NCBI RefSeq assembly: GCF_026343945.1
Contig: NZ_JAPKNJ010000001.1
Coordinates: 744,001 to 808,000 of the forward strand
Direction: 5' to 3'
DNA: 64,000 nucleotides
From: Kaistia algarum
GTDB lineage: Bacteria; Pseudomonadota; Alphaproteobacteria; Rhizobiales; Kaistiaceae
This document shows positions 35,438-43,932 of this stretch, piece after piece; the first letter of the stretch is position 1, and every line of letters starts with the position of its first letter. Under the pieces are notes generated by a model. It was given only the letters and a program-made list of their open reading frames with translations, ran no database searches and was not told the DNA's origin. The position numbers and the translations under genes are program-made.

Positions 35438-35744
35438 GACGGGATTTCAACAGGTTCGGGGATTATACTGAAAGGGCCGCAAGGCGAGGCCCGTCTAGGA
35501 AGGCTCCTTGTGTGGCGTGCCATCGAAGATCGGCCGCGTCGACCATCGAAGCCTAGCCGAGCCGGCACGCTGGAAGAACGAAACGAAATGCAATCCTCGA
35601 CCTGTTCTGAGAAGCGTTTTTCGTCAGCCCCGCGCGGCTTGCAAAGAACAGCTTCCGGCCGGATTGCCGGACATGCCGTCACAATGCCAAGCTCCCCGAA
35701 ACGGTCAGGGAACAGGACCGGCGGGAATCAAGGAAACGCTCTCC
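35438..35744. other. Intergenic region between the divergent desaturase and mannonate dehydratase genes
   Basis: This 307-base gap has no gene I can support. It is somewhat less GC-rich around 35570-35660 and must hold the promoters of both flanking genes, but I see no convincing -35/-10 pair or known operator. Confidence 0.5.
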
Positions 35745-36806
35745 ATGAAGATCGGCTTCGGCCTCTATCGGCACATGCTCGACGACGCGCATTTCGCCTT
35801 CGCGCGGCAATGCGGCGCGACGCATGTCGTCGTTCATATGTGCGACTATTTCCGCAACAATGACCGCTTCTCGAAGACAGACCAGCCGGTAGGCGACACA
35901 TCGGGATGGGGCTTTGCCGATGGGCGGGTGTGGAGCGTCGATGAACTGGTCGACATCCGCGAGCGGATGGCCAGGCACGGCCTGACCTTCTTCGCGGTGG
36001 AGAATTTCGACCCGCTGCACTGGTGCGACATTCTCTTCGACGGTCCGCGCAAGGAGGAGCAATACGCCACGGTCGCGGAGGTGATCGGCAATCTCGGCGC
36101 TGCCGGCATAAAGGTGCTCGGCTATAATTTCAGCCTGGCCGGTGTCGCCGGACGCATCATCGAGAACAAGGCGCGCGGCGGCGCGCAGACCGTCGGCCTC
36201 GACGGGCGGAACGAGCAGACGGAAAGTCCGCTGCCCACCTCCATGGCCTGGAACATGGTCGTCGACGAGCACGCGACCGGCATCCGCCCGCCGGTCACGA
36301 GCGAACAGCTCTGGCAGCGCCTTGGCGAGTTCCTGACACGGATCGTGCCGATCGCCGAGGCGGCCGGCGTCACTCTCGCCGCCCATCCCGACGATCCACC
36401 GCTCGACATGGTTCGCGGCCAACCGCGCCTGGTGAACCAGCCCGCGCTCTATCAGAGGCTCCTCGACATTGTGCCGCGGCCAGCCAATGCGCTGGAATTC
36501 TGCTTGGGGACCGTCGCCGAGATGAGCGAGGGCGATGTCTATGAGGCCGTCGACACCTATTCGCAGCAGGGGCGCATCGCCTATCTGCATTTCCGCAATG
36601 TGCGGGGGCGCGTGCCGCATTATCACGAGACCTTCATCGATGAGGGCGACATCGACATGGCCCGCGTCGTCGCTATCCTGCGCCGCAATGGCTATGAGGG
36701 CGTGCTCATTCCCGACCACAGCCCGCAGATGAGTTGCCCGGCGCCCTGGCATGCGGGCATGGCCTTCGCCATGGGCTACATGCAGGCGCTGATCGGCGGA
36801 CGTTGA
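35745..36806 (+). CDS. uxuA: Mannonate dehydratase
   Basis: A 353-residue TIM-barrel enzyme converting D-mannonate to 2-keto-3-deoxygluconate. It shows the UxuA pattern of metal and active-site residues: the HPDDPP segment, MAWNMVVDEHA, IAYLHFRNVRG and LIPDHSPQM. The ATG at 35745 follows AAGGA at about 10 bases; longer upstream frames are not gene-like. It starts an operon with a GH94 phosphorylase 14 bases downstream, suggesting sugar-acid and glucan degradation together. Family members with lower mannonate activity exist. Confidence 0.85.
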   Translation: MKIGFGLYRHMLDDAHFAFARQCGATHVVVHMCDYFRNNDRFSKTDQPVGDTSGWGFADGRVWSVDELVDIRERMARHGLTFFAVENFDPLHWCDILFDGPRKEEQYATVAEVIGNLGAAGIKVLGYNFSLAGVAGRIIENKARGGAQTVGLDGRNEQTESPLPTSMAWNMVVDEHATGIRPPVTSEQLWQRLGEFLTRIVPIAEAAGVTLAAHPDDPPLDMVRGQPRLVNQPALYQRLLDIVPRPANALEFCLGTVAEMSEGDVYEAVDTYSQQGRIAYLHFRNVRGRVPHYHETFIDEGDIDMARVVAILRRNGYEGVLIPDHSPQMSCPAPWHAGMAFAMGYMQALIGGR

Positions 36807-36819
36807 GAGGGAGCTGAAG

Positions 36820-39800
36820 ATGACGGCAGCGACGATGCGAAGCTTCACGACGCCCCGCGACGGGCAACTGGGTCTCGCTACGGCCACCAGCCCGTCGGGC
36901 CTTTACATCTCGCGGCTGCCGAATGGCTCGATCTTCGAGATTGGCCATAGGGGTGCGGACGGCGCCGTTATGATTAACCAGGTGCTCGGCTCGCCGGTTC
37001 ATGGCGGGATCGGGAGGCTGCTGCTGCGCACCGGCGGGTCCTCGCCACTCGTCGCCGAGATCGTCGGCCCGGCGGCCCGCTGCCGCATCGGCGCGGCCGA
37101 AAACGGCTTCGTCTTCGAGGGCGAGACCGAGGGCATCCGCCACCGCGCCGAACTGGTACTCGATCCCGAGCAGGCCGCCTTTTTCTGGCGCGTCGAGATC
37201 GAGAATGGCGGCGACAGCGCCCTCCCCTTCGATCTCGTCCTCATCCAGGATCTCGGCCTTGGCGGGCGCGGCTTCCTGATGGGCAGCGAGGCCTATGCCT
37301 CGCAATATATCGACCACGCGCCGATGCAGCATCCGCGCTTCGGCGCGATCGTGATGAGCCGACAGAACCTGAAGCAGGGCAGCCGCAATCCCTGGATCGC
37401 GATCGGCTGCCTCGATGGCGGCGTCGGCTATGCCACGGATGCGATGCAGCTCTTCGGGCCGCTTTATCGAAGCGCAGGCGTGGTTGACCTTCCCTTCGGC
37501 ACGGTGCTTCCGGGCGAGCGGCTGCAGCATGAGGTGGCGGCGCCGGCGATCCTGTCGGCGGCGCGGGAATTGAAGCCCGGCGAGCGCGCCACGATTTCCT
37601 TCTTCGCTCTTTTCCTGCCGGACCACCCGGAAGCGTCCGGCGAGGGAGACCTCGCGCAGCTTGATCCGCTCGGCGAGCGTGCCGCCACCTTGCCCCGCCT
37701 CGTCGTCGCGACCGCACCCGCAGGTCGCAGCCTCGTCCAGGATACGCCGCTGCTCCGAGCCTTGCCCATGGCGGATGCGGACATCACGGCGCGTTACCCG
37801 GAACGTCTGGAGGAAGAGACAGCCACAGGCGCATTGCTGTCGTTCTTCGTGCGGGACGGTGCACAGAACCGCCATATCGTACTCGCGGCGAAGGACAATC
37901 TCGTCGCGAGGCGGCATGGAGCGATCCTGCGCAGCGGCCAGGGCATGACGCTGGACGAGCGGACGCTCGCCTCGACCGCCTGGATGCATGGCGTGTTCTC
38001 GGCGCAGCTCACCATCGGCAACACCTCGTTCCACAAGCTCTTCTCGGTCTCGCGCGATCCTTACGGCATCACGCGCGGCAGCGGTTTGCACATCCTCGTC
38101 GACACGGGCGAGGGCTGGCGCCTGCTCGCCATGCCGTCGCTGTTCGAGATCGGCCTTTCCGACTGCCGCTGGCTTTACCGCCTCACGGACCGCACGATCG
38201 AGGTGCAGGCGATCGCATCCGGCGAGGGCGCGGCGATGCAATGGTCGGTCACCGTCGATGGGCCGGCCTGCCGATTCCTCGTCTTCGGCCATCTCGTGAT
38301 GGGCGAGCGCGAATATGAACAGAGCGGCACGGTCGAGATCGACGAAGCACGCCTTCGCGCCTCGTTCCGGCCGGGTTCCGACTGGCTCTGGGGCCAACGC
38401 TATCCGCAAGCGACGATGCATCTCGTCACGTCGACGCCGGAGGCCGTCGAGGCGATCGGCGGCGCCGAGTTGCTGGCCCTGGGCGATTCAGCGGACGCCG
38501 GCGGCCATGTCGTGCTCCGCTCGAAGCCGACCCACCGCCTCGTCTTCGCCGTGACCGGGTCGATGACCGACGCCGCCGAGGCCGAGCGGCTCGCGGATGC
38601 CTATGCCGGCGGTCGATCCGACGAGGACCTGCTGGCGCCGGCGCGGCTCTATTGGAGCCATGTGACGCGCGACGCCAACCTTCCCGGCAAGGATGCCGAG
38701 ACGGCCGCGCATAATCTGTTCCTGCCCTGGCTGGCGCATGACGCCATGGTGCACCTGACGGTTCCGCACGGGCTGGAGCAATATACAGGAGCCGCCTGGG
38801 GCACGCGCGACGTCTGCCAGGGACCGCTCGAGTTCCTGTTGGCGCTCGGCCATGACGCGACCGTCCGCGAGATATTGCTGACGCTGTTCGCCGAGCAGGA
38901 CCCTTCGACCGGCGACTGGCCGCAATGGTTCATGCTGCCGCCCTATTCCAGCATTCGCGCCGGGGATGCGCATGGCGACATCCTGATCTGGCCGCTCAAG
39001 GCGCTTGCCGACTATATCGAGGAAACCGGAGATCTCTCCGTCCTGGAGGCGAAGGTCACTTGGCGGCATGGCGGCGAGGTGAAAGGGCCGGCCGAGACGA
39101 TCCGCGCCCATGTCGAAACGCTGCTTGCCGCCGCCAAGGCCCGCTTCATTCCCGGCACGCATCTGATCCGCTATGGCGAGGGCGACTGGAACGACAGCTT
39201 GCAGCCACATGATCCGCATTTGCGCGACTGGATGGTATCGAGCTGGACCGCGGGGCTGCTGCATGAGCAGGTCGCGCGCTATGGCGCGATCCTGAGCCGA
39301 GCCGGGGAGACCGAGCACGGGCAGGACCTCGCCGACCTCGCCAGCGCGATCCGGCACGATTTCCGCCAGCATCTCGTCGCGGACGGTGTCGTCGCCGGCT
39401 ATGGCTTGTTCGATCCGGCAGGGGGAACCACCCAATACCTGCTGCACCCCAGCGACACGCGAACGGGCCTTTCCTATTCGCTGATCGCGATGACGCAGGC
39501 GATCCTCGGCGGGCTGCTCGACGAGGCCGAGGCGCGCCATCATCTGGCGCTCATCGAAAAGCACCTCGCCTTCCCCGATGGCGTCCGCCTGATGGACAGG
39601 CCCGTCACCTATCGCGGCGGCCCGGAAACCCTGTTCCGCCGCGCCGAATCCTCGTCCTTCTTCGGCCGCGAGATCGGCCTCATGTATGTCCATGCGCATC
39701 TGCGCCATTGCGAGGTGCTGGCAAAGCTCGGCGAGCGGGCGAAGCTTTCGGCCGAGATCGCGCGCGTCAATCCGGTCAGCGTGACCCGCCACGTCGCCTC

Positions 39801-40023
39801 GGCGTCGCTTCGCCAGCGCAACAGCTATTTCTCGTCAAGCGACGCTGCCTTCCCAGATCGCTACGCGGCAAGCCGCGACTGGCCTCGCGCGGTTGAGGGC
39901 ACGATCGCCTTCGATGGTGGCTGGCGCATCTATTCGAGCGGCCCCGGCATCTTCACGCGCCTCCTGTTGCGGGAACTCGCGGGACGGCGGCGCTGGTATG
40001 GGAAGGAGACCGGCCATGCCTGA
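36820..40023 (+). CDS. GH94 family glycoside phosphorylase, candidate 1,2-beta-oligoglucan phosphorylase
   Basis: A 1067-residue protein with a beta-sandwich N-terminal half and an (alpha/alpha)6 catalytic half. The catalytic block GAAWGTRDVCQGPLEF carries the predicted general acid D664; GDWPQWFMLPPY and EGDWNDSL follow. The length is greater than cellobiose phosphorylase (about 800) and far less than cyclic glucan synthase (about 2800), and fits the 1,2-beta-oligoglucan phosphorylase group of about 1100 residues. That would release glucose-1-phosphate from sophoro-oligosaccharides, sensible in an order that makes cyclic 1,2-beta-glucan. No signal peptide is present. A clear GGGAG ribosome site precedes the ATG. 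Confidence 0.8.
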   Translation: MTAATMRSFTTPRDGQLGLATATSPSGLYISRLPNGSIFEIGHRGADGAVMINQVLGSPVHGGIGRLLLRTGGSSPLVAEIVGPAARCRIGAAENGFVFEGETEGIRHRAELVLDPEQAAFFWRVEIENGGDSALPFDLVLIQDLGLGGRGFLMGSEAYASQYIDHAPMQHPRFGAIVMSRQNLKQGSRNPWIAIGCLDGGVGYATDAMQLFGPLYRSAGVVDLPFGTVLPGERLQHEVAAPAILSAARELKPGERATISFFALFLPDHPEASGEGDLAQLDPLGERAATLPRLVVATAPAGRSLVQDTPLLRALPMADADITARYPERLEEETATGALLSFFVRDGAQNRHIVLAAKDNLVARRHGAILRSGQGMTLDERTLASTAWMHGVFSAQLTIGNTSFHKLFSVSRDPYGITRGSGLHILVDTGEGWRLLAMPSLFEIGLSDCRWLYRLTDRTIEVQAIASGEGAAMQWSVTVDGPACRFLVFGHLVMGEREYEQSGTVEIDEARLRASFRPGSDWLWGQRYPQATMHLVTSTPEAVEAIGGAELLALGDSADAGGHVVLRSKPTHRLVFAVTGSMTDAAEAERLADAYAGGRSDEDLLAPARLYWSHVTRDANLPGKDAETAAHNLFLPWLAHDAMVHLTVPHGLEQYTGAAWGTRDVCQGPLEFLLALGHDATVREILLTLFAEQDPSTGDWPQWFMLPPYSSIRAGDAHGDILIWPLKALADYIEETGDLSVLEAKVTWRHGGEVKGPAETIRAHVETLLAAAKARFIPGTHLIRYGEGDWNDSLQPHDPHLRDWMVSSWTAGLLHEQVARYGAILSRAGETEHGQDLADLASAIRHDFRQHLVADGVVAGYGLFDPAGGTTQYLLHPSDTRTGLSYSLIAMTQAILGGLLDEAEARHHLALIEKHLAFPDGVRLMDRPVTYRGGPETLFRRAESSSFFGREIGLMYVHAHLRHCEVLAKLGERAKLSAEIARVNPVSVTRHVASASLRQRNSYFSSSDAAFPDRYAASRDWPRAVEGTIAFDGGWRIYSSGPGIFTRLLLRELAGRRRWYGKETGHA

Positions 40024-40462
40024 CGCGAGCGAGGGCGGCACCGAGGCCGGGCCGCGCCGCCTTGCCGGCAGTTGCCTTTGCGGCACCGTCCGCTACGAAG
40101 TGCCGGACGCATTCCTCTACGCGCTCAATTGTCATTGCGGGAAATGCCGGCGGACCACTGGCGCGGCCTTCAAGCCGATCGCCGCTATCGAGGCCGGGCG
40201 ATTGCGCGTTACGGCCGGAGCGGACGACCTCCTCCTTCATGGTTCGGCGGATGCTCACGATGCGCATTGCCGCCGCTGCGGCTCGTTCCTCTATTCGCTG
40301 GTGCGCGATGCCGCCTTCATCCATGTCGGCATGGGCACGCTCCTCGACACACCGTCGATCCGCCCTTCAGTCCATATCTTCGTCGGCTCCAAGGCGCCCT
40401 GGTACACCATCAACGACGACCTCCCGCAATATGAGGGGCATGTCGTCAAGGCGGGCGACTGA
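40016..40462 (+). CDS. GFA/CENP-V family zinc protein
   Basis: A 148-residue protein with the zinc-binding cysteines of the GFA (glutathione-dependent formaldehyde-activating enzyme-like) fold: CLCGTVRY, NCHCGKCRR and HCRRCGSFL. The ATG at 40016 overlaps the GH94 stop by 8 bases, so it is in the same operon. Most GFA-family members do not act on formaldehyde and their substrates are unknown. Confidence 0.85.
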   Translation: MPDASEGGTEAGPRRLAGSCLCGTVRYEVPDAFLYALNCHCGKCRRTTGAAFKPIAAIEAGRLRVTAGADDLLLHGSADAHDAHCRRCGSFLYSLVRDAAFIHVGMGTLLDTPSIRPSVHIFVGSKAPWYTINDDLPQYEGHVVKAGD

Positions 40463-40907
40463 GCTTGCCCAGGGTCAAAAAGCCGAGACTCTTCCGTGGG
40501 TTGTCGAAGCCCATAGTCCAGGGGCTTGACGTATTCCCGGCTTCGCCGCATCATCGGCTCGTCGAGACTTCAGTATTACGTCAGTAGACGTTCCGTATAA
40601 TTGATGTCAATCCAGGCTGAGAGCGCTGGATAATTCAATTTCTACGATTGGTTGTCGTCAAAATCGATTTAATTCGACAACCCAACAATAGAACCTGACC
40701 CTTTTGAACGCTTGGCCGAGGCTTTGTATCGGCTCGCTTGAAAAGACGCAGCGATGAATCGTGTCGGCGCGGGTCTTGGGCGCGCTGGACGGGCATGTCC
40801 CGTCGCGACCGGTCGCCGCCGCATGCTCGCCTGCCCGGCCCGGTGGCCGGACGGGGTACGCGCACTTATGTCCGCGCCAGCGCCCGACCTCCAGGGGGAG
40901 ATTTCTC
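40463..40907. other. Long leader region before the RHS operon
   Basis: This 445-base gap has no supported gene. Its centre (40560-40700) is clearly AT-richer than the surrounding sequence. A perfect TATAAT lies at 40596-40601 but without a recognisable -35 at normal spacing. A TTGACG at 40526 has CATCAT 17 bases downstream. Three copies of GGTTGTCG lie within it. Confidence 0.5.
40498..40683. repeat. Three dispersed GGTTGTCG motifs upstream of the RHS operon
   Basis: GGGTTGTCGAA occurs at 40498-40508, GGTTGTCG at 40650-40657, and the inverted form TTCGACAACCC at 40673-40683. The first and third share 11 bases as an inverted pair; the second and third form a stem with 8-base arms around a 17-base AT-rich loop. 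They could be operator half-sites. Confidence 0.45.
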
Positions 40908-43001
40908 ATGTCGAATTTCAAGCTCAGCCTGCCGACCGACATACCGTGGGAACGCATCTGCGTCACGGAGGACATGATCGATCCGCGCATTTGCGACGAG
41001 CGGTTTCCCGCCAAATGGCAGACGTCGATGGCGGTGTTCAAATATCTCCCCGAGGAAGAAAACCAGATCTATCCCAAGTACCGGATTACCTATCTGAAGG
41101 TGACCGCGACGCTCACCGGCTATCAGCCGCTCGACCAGGAGGTCCAGGGCACGATCGACTGGAACGGCGTCAACGTGACGACGATCCCCGGCCTCACCGA
41201 GCTGCTCAATTCCTACAATCCCTGCCATGGCGCGATCCTGCAGGTACTGGTCGGGCCAAAGGAGGGCGAGGGCAAGCTGCCGCGCGGCGACTATCCCTTC
41301 TTCATCGATTTCGAGCCGAAGAAGCGCGAACTCTACGAGCTTGCCACCGATACGAAGGAAAAGCAGTCGCGCTCGATCGAATCGCTCAACGTCACCAAAT
41401 CGAGCGGATCGACGCAGTCGATGGAGATCCTGGACGTCGACATGGGCGGCGGCGGCGTCAGCGCGCAAGGCTCCTATGCCGGCACGGGCGGCGGCTTCAG
41501 CTATACGGCCCCGAACGGGCAATGGGGAACGAAGCAACTCAACGCGCAGGAAGGGATGTCCTCGCGCTCCTCCGATGTCGGCACGGAGAAGCGCGAGACC
41601 TTCTCGTTCTCGACCCAGATTTCGCAGATGTATCATCTGCTCGACAGCTATCATCTCGGCACCAACCGGGCCGTGTTCTTCGTGCAGCCGAGGCCGCACG
41701 TCCTAGAAGAACCCTCGGGCTTCGTGCGCGGTCCCCGCCCGGTGGAGGGCATCCAGGAATTCTTCCTCGTCGTCGCGCAACTGAAGGAGCAGAAAGATTT
41801 CTGCGTCGCGCTCCGGCTTGACACCAGCCATCTGACCACGACGCCGATCATGGACTATGACCGCAAGTCGGAATCGACCTCGATCGCCTCGGCCAATGCG
41901 CCGGTCGCAACCGATCATGACATTCCGGCCGAACGCATTGTCGGCGCCCGCGCCTGCTTCATCGAATGCTGGGACGTGCATTACCAGTGCTACCGCACGG
42001 AGAAGCAGGACACCGTCACCTATGATGCGCCGGCCGGCTACCGGATCGATTCCTACAATGACCTGATCAACGAGGCGACGCATGGCTCGACCAGCGTCGT
42101 CGTCACGCCGAACGGCCACACCCTGAACATCAACGCCCAAGCAGTCGGCCATATCTGCTACGAGGGCAGCGAGGTCTGCGTCGATTGCCCCGACACGATC
42201 CAGTCCTGGGCCGGCCATGCGCGGCGCCAGGTTCAGGTCAACCTCATCTCGACCACGCCGACCAAGCAGATCGGCGAGGAGCAGGTGCTGATGATCACGA
42301 CGCGCGGCCTTTGTTGCTGCGCCTCGGACCGAGGACAGCGCCATCTCAACGAGATGGTCGTCGCGATCCGTCCGATCCCCGCGCATCTCGCTGTTTCGCG
42401 CGCCGCGGCCAATTATGCGACACGCTATGCCAGTGCCAATGCCGGCGCGGCGCCGATGCAGGCCATGGCCGCGCATACGCACGCGGTCGATGGCGAGCCT
42501 TGCGTCGAATGTGCCGAGAAGGCCCGCGCGGCCATTGCGGCAGCGGCTCCGGCGGCAGCCTCGATGCCACTCGGACGCGTCTCGGAATCGCGCTACACGC
42601 TGCAGCAGGTCAACGAACTCTCGAATTATATGCGGACCGAGACGCTCAAGAGCCTCAACGATCCGACGCTCGTGCCGCAGCGCTTCATCGACACGAATTT
42701 CTTCGCCAAACAGCTCGAATACAAGGTGCTCCAGAGCCGGCTCGGCCGGGAACTGGTCCGCAGCCAGGGCGCCTCGAAACTGCCGAAGGAGGTGGTGTCG
42801 CGCGTTGCCGGCTATCTCAAGAAGGACGCGAAGGCGGTGTCGCTCGAAGACGTGCTCACCTTCCGCAGCGCCGACCTCGCCCGCATCACCGGCCTCGACG
42901 AGGCGGAGGCGCAGCGCATGAAGCTCGCCGCGCTCGGCGTCGCCTTCAAGGGCGGCTCGGGCAAGAAGGACGACGGCGCATCAACGGCCAAGCGCAAATA
43001 G
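40908..43001 (+). CDS. Unknown protein of RHS operon, 697 residues
   Basis: I do not recognise this family. The first 500 residues are beta-rich, lack a signal peptide and include a glycine-rich stretch (around DMGGGGVSAQGSYAGTGGG). A cysteine-rich middle follows: CFIECWDVHYQC, HICYEGSEVCVDC and RGLCCCASD. The tail is helical and ends with a helix-hairpin-helix-like block (about FRSADLARITGLDEAEAQ) and a Lys-rich end. The ATG at 40908 has a strong GGGGGAG site; a longer frame upstream is implausible. It lies 10 bases before the next gene and leads a three-gene unit with the RHS protein, so it may be a carrier, adaptor or chaperone for it. Confidence 0.7.
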   Translation: MSNFKLSLPTDIPWERICVTEDMIDPRICDERFPAKWQTSMAVFKYLPEEENQIYPKYRITYLKVTATLTGYQPLDQEVQGTIDWNGVNVTTIPGLTELLNSYNPCHGAILQVLVGPKEGEGKLPRGDYPFFIDFEPKKRELYELATDTKEKQSRSIESLNVTKSSGSTQSMEILDVDMGGGGVSAQGSYAGTGGGFSYTAPNGQWGTKQLNAQEGMSSRSSDVGTEKRETFSFSTQISQMYHLLDSYHLGTNRAVFFVQPRPHVLEEPSGFVRGPRPVEGIQEFFLVVAQLKEQKDFCVALRLDTSHLTTTPIMDYDRKSESTSIASANAPVATDHDIPAERIVGARACFIECWDVHYQCYRTEKQDTVTYDAPAGYRIDSYNDLINEATHGSTSVVVTPNGHTLNINAQAVGHICYEGSEVCVDCPDTIQSWAGHARRQVQVNLISTTPTKQIGEEQVLMITTRGLCCCASDRGQRHLNEMVVAIRPIPAHLAVSRAAANYATRYASANAGAAPMQAMAAHTHAVDGEPCVECAEKARAAIAAAAPAAASMPLGRVSESRYTLQQVNELSNYMRTETLKSLNDPTLVPQRFIDTNFFAKQLEYKVLQSRLGRELVRSQGASKLPKEVVSRVAGYLKKDAKAVSLEDVLTFRSADLARITGLDEAEAQRMKLAALGVAFKGGSGKKDDGASTAKRK

Positions 43002-43011
43002 GGACAGCGTC

Positions 43012-43914
43012 ATGGCAAGCCCCTCCACGGTGCGACGCACCGACCCGTTGCCACGACGACAGCCGGGTTTCGCCTTCAGCCTCTATCACGGACCGGATCG
43101 CAATCCGGTTCCGCCGGCCGGTGGCGAGACCCCGACAGGGTCCGGCGGACCGTTCCACGGTATCGCCAGCCGCGGCCTCCTGAGCGAGATCGCCGAGCCG
43201 GAGGACTGGTCGCGCTTGGCCCATCGGCTTCATGACGGATCGCCCAGCGACGAGCCGGCGCTTCTCGACCTGCGCGCGGCGGCGCTGCGGCTGCACGTCC
43301 TCTCGTTCCGCCAATCGGCGCGCGCGGCGGAGCGCTATCTCGAAGCGCGACTTCCGCCGAAGGGCCCGCGCCTCTGCGAACTCTGGAACATCAAGGAAGG
43401 CCACACCTCCAGCGTCTGGCACGTGGTCGCCCGCGATGAGGACGGCTTCGAGGAGTTCATCGTCAATGTCGCGCGCGACGACGAGGCGGGCCGGGAACTG
43501 GCCCGCACGGCGCAGACGATGATGGCCATCGGCAAGCGCCACGCCGATCTCGCCATGGCTCGCGTCGAGGACATCGCCGAGATCGAGATCGACTATGGCA
43601 GCAAGCCCCTGATGGTCACGGTGACGCGCAACGAACTGGTTCGCGATGGTCTCGAAATCCATCTCGGCCGCCATCGCCAGACCGGCGAGCCAACCTTGGT
43701 CGTCGTCGAGCGGTTCCTGACAAAGCCAGATAATCCGGCGGAAATCGCGCGTCTCGTCGGCCGGGTGATGACCAATGCGGAATGCCTGCGGCTGGAGGAA
43801 GACCTCGCGGCCTTCATCGACGCCGCTTCGGAAATTGCCGAGGTCGCCGTCGACATCAACGAAGGCGATCTGGTCTGGGCTGGGAATCGTGCCGTGGTGG
43901 TTGCGATCCGCTAG
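43012..43914 (+). CDS. Unknown protein of RHS operon, 300 residues, possibly kinase-like fold
   Basis: I do not recognise this protein. It is soluble with no signal peptide. The middle third (WNIKEGHTSSVWHVVARDED, then EEFIVNVARD and a long helix ELARTAQTMMAIG) has the strand-strand-helix order of an aminoglycoside-phosphotransferase or protein kinase N-lobe, and INEGDLVWAGNRAVVV near the end could be a remnant catalytic or metal loop. The HxD motif is missing, so if the fold is right it may be a pseudokinase. It lies 18 bases before the RHS gene and may be its chaperone or regulator. Confidence 0.6.
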   Translation: MASPSTVRRTDPLPRRQPGFAFSLYHGPDRNPVPPAGGETPTGSGGPFHGIASRGLLSEIAEPEDWSRLAHRLHDGSPSDEPALLDLRAAALRLHVLSFRQSARAAERYLEARLPPKGPRLCELWNIKEGHTSSVWHVVARDEDGFEEFIVNVARDDEAGRELARTAQTMMAIGKRHADLAMARVEDIAEIEIDYGSKPLMVTVTRNELVRDGLEIHLGRHRQTGEPTLVVVERFLTKPDNPAEIARLVGRVMTNAECLRLEEDLAAFIDAASEIAEVAVDINEGDLVWAGNRAVVVAIR

Positions 43915-43932
43915 GACGCGAAGGAGACGGCC

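Noticed and set aside
36706..39792. Long minus-strand frames opposite the GH94 gene
   Set aside because: Antisense shadows produced by high GC3; composition not protein-like.
40805..40816. Perfect palindrome GCGACCGGTCGC before the RHS operon
   Set aside because: Short GC-only palindromes are frequent at this base composition; no second copy or spacing logic seen.
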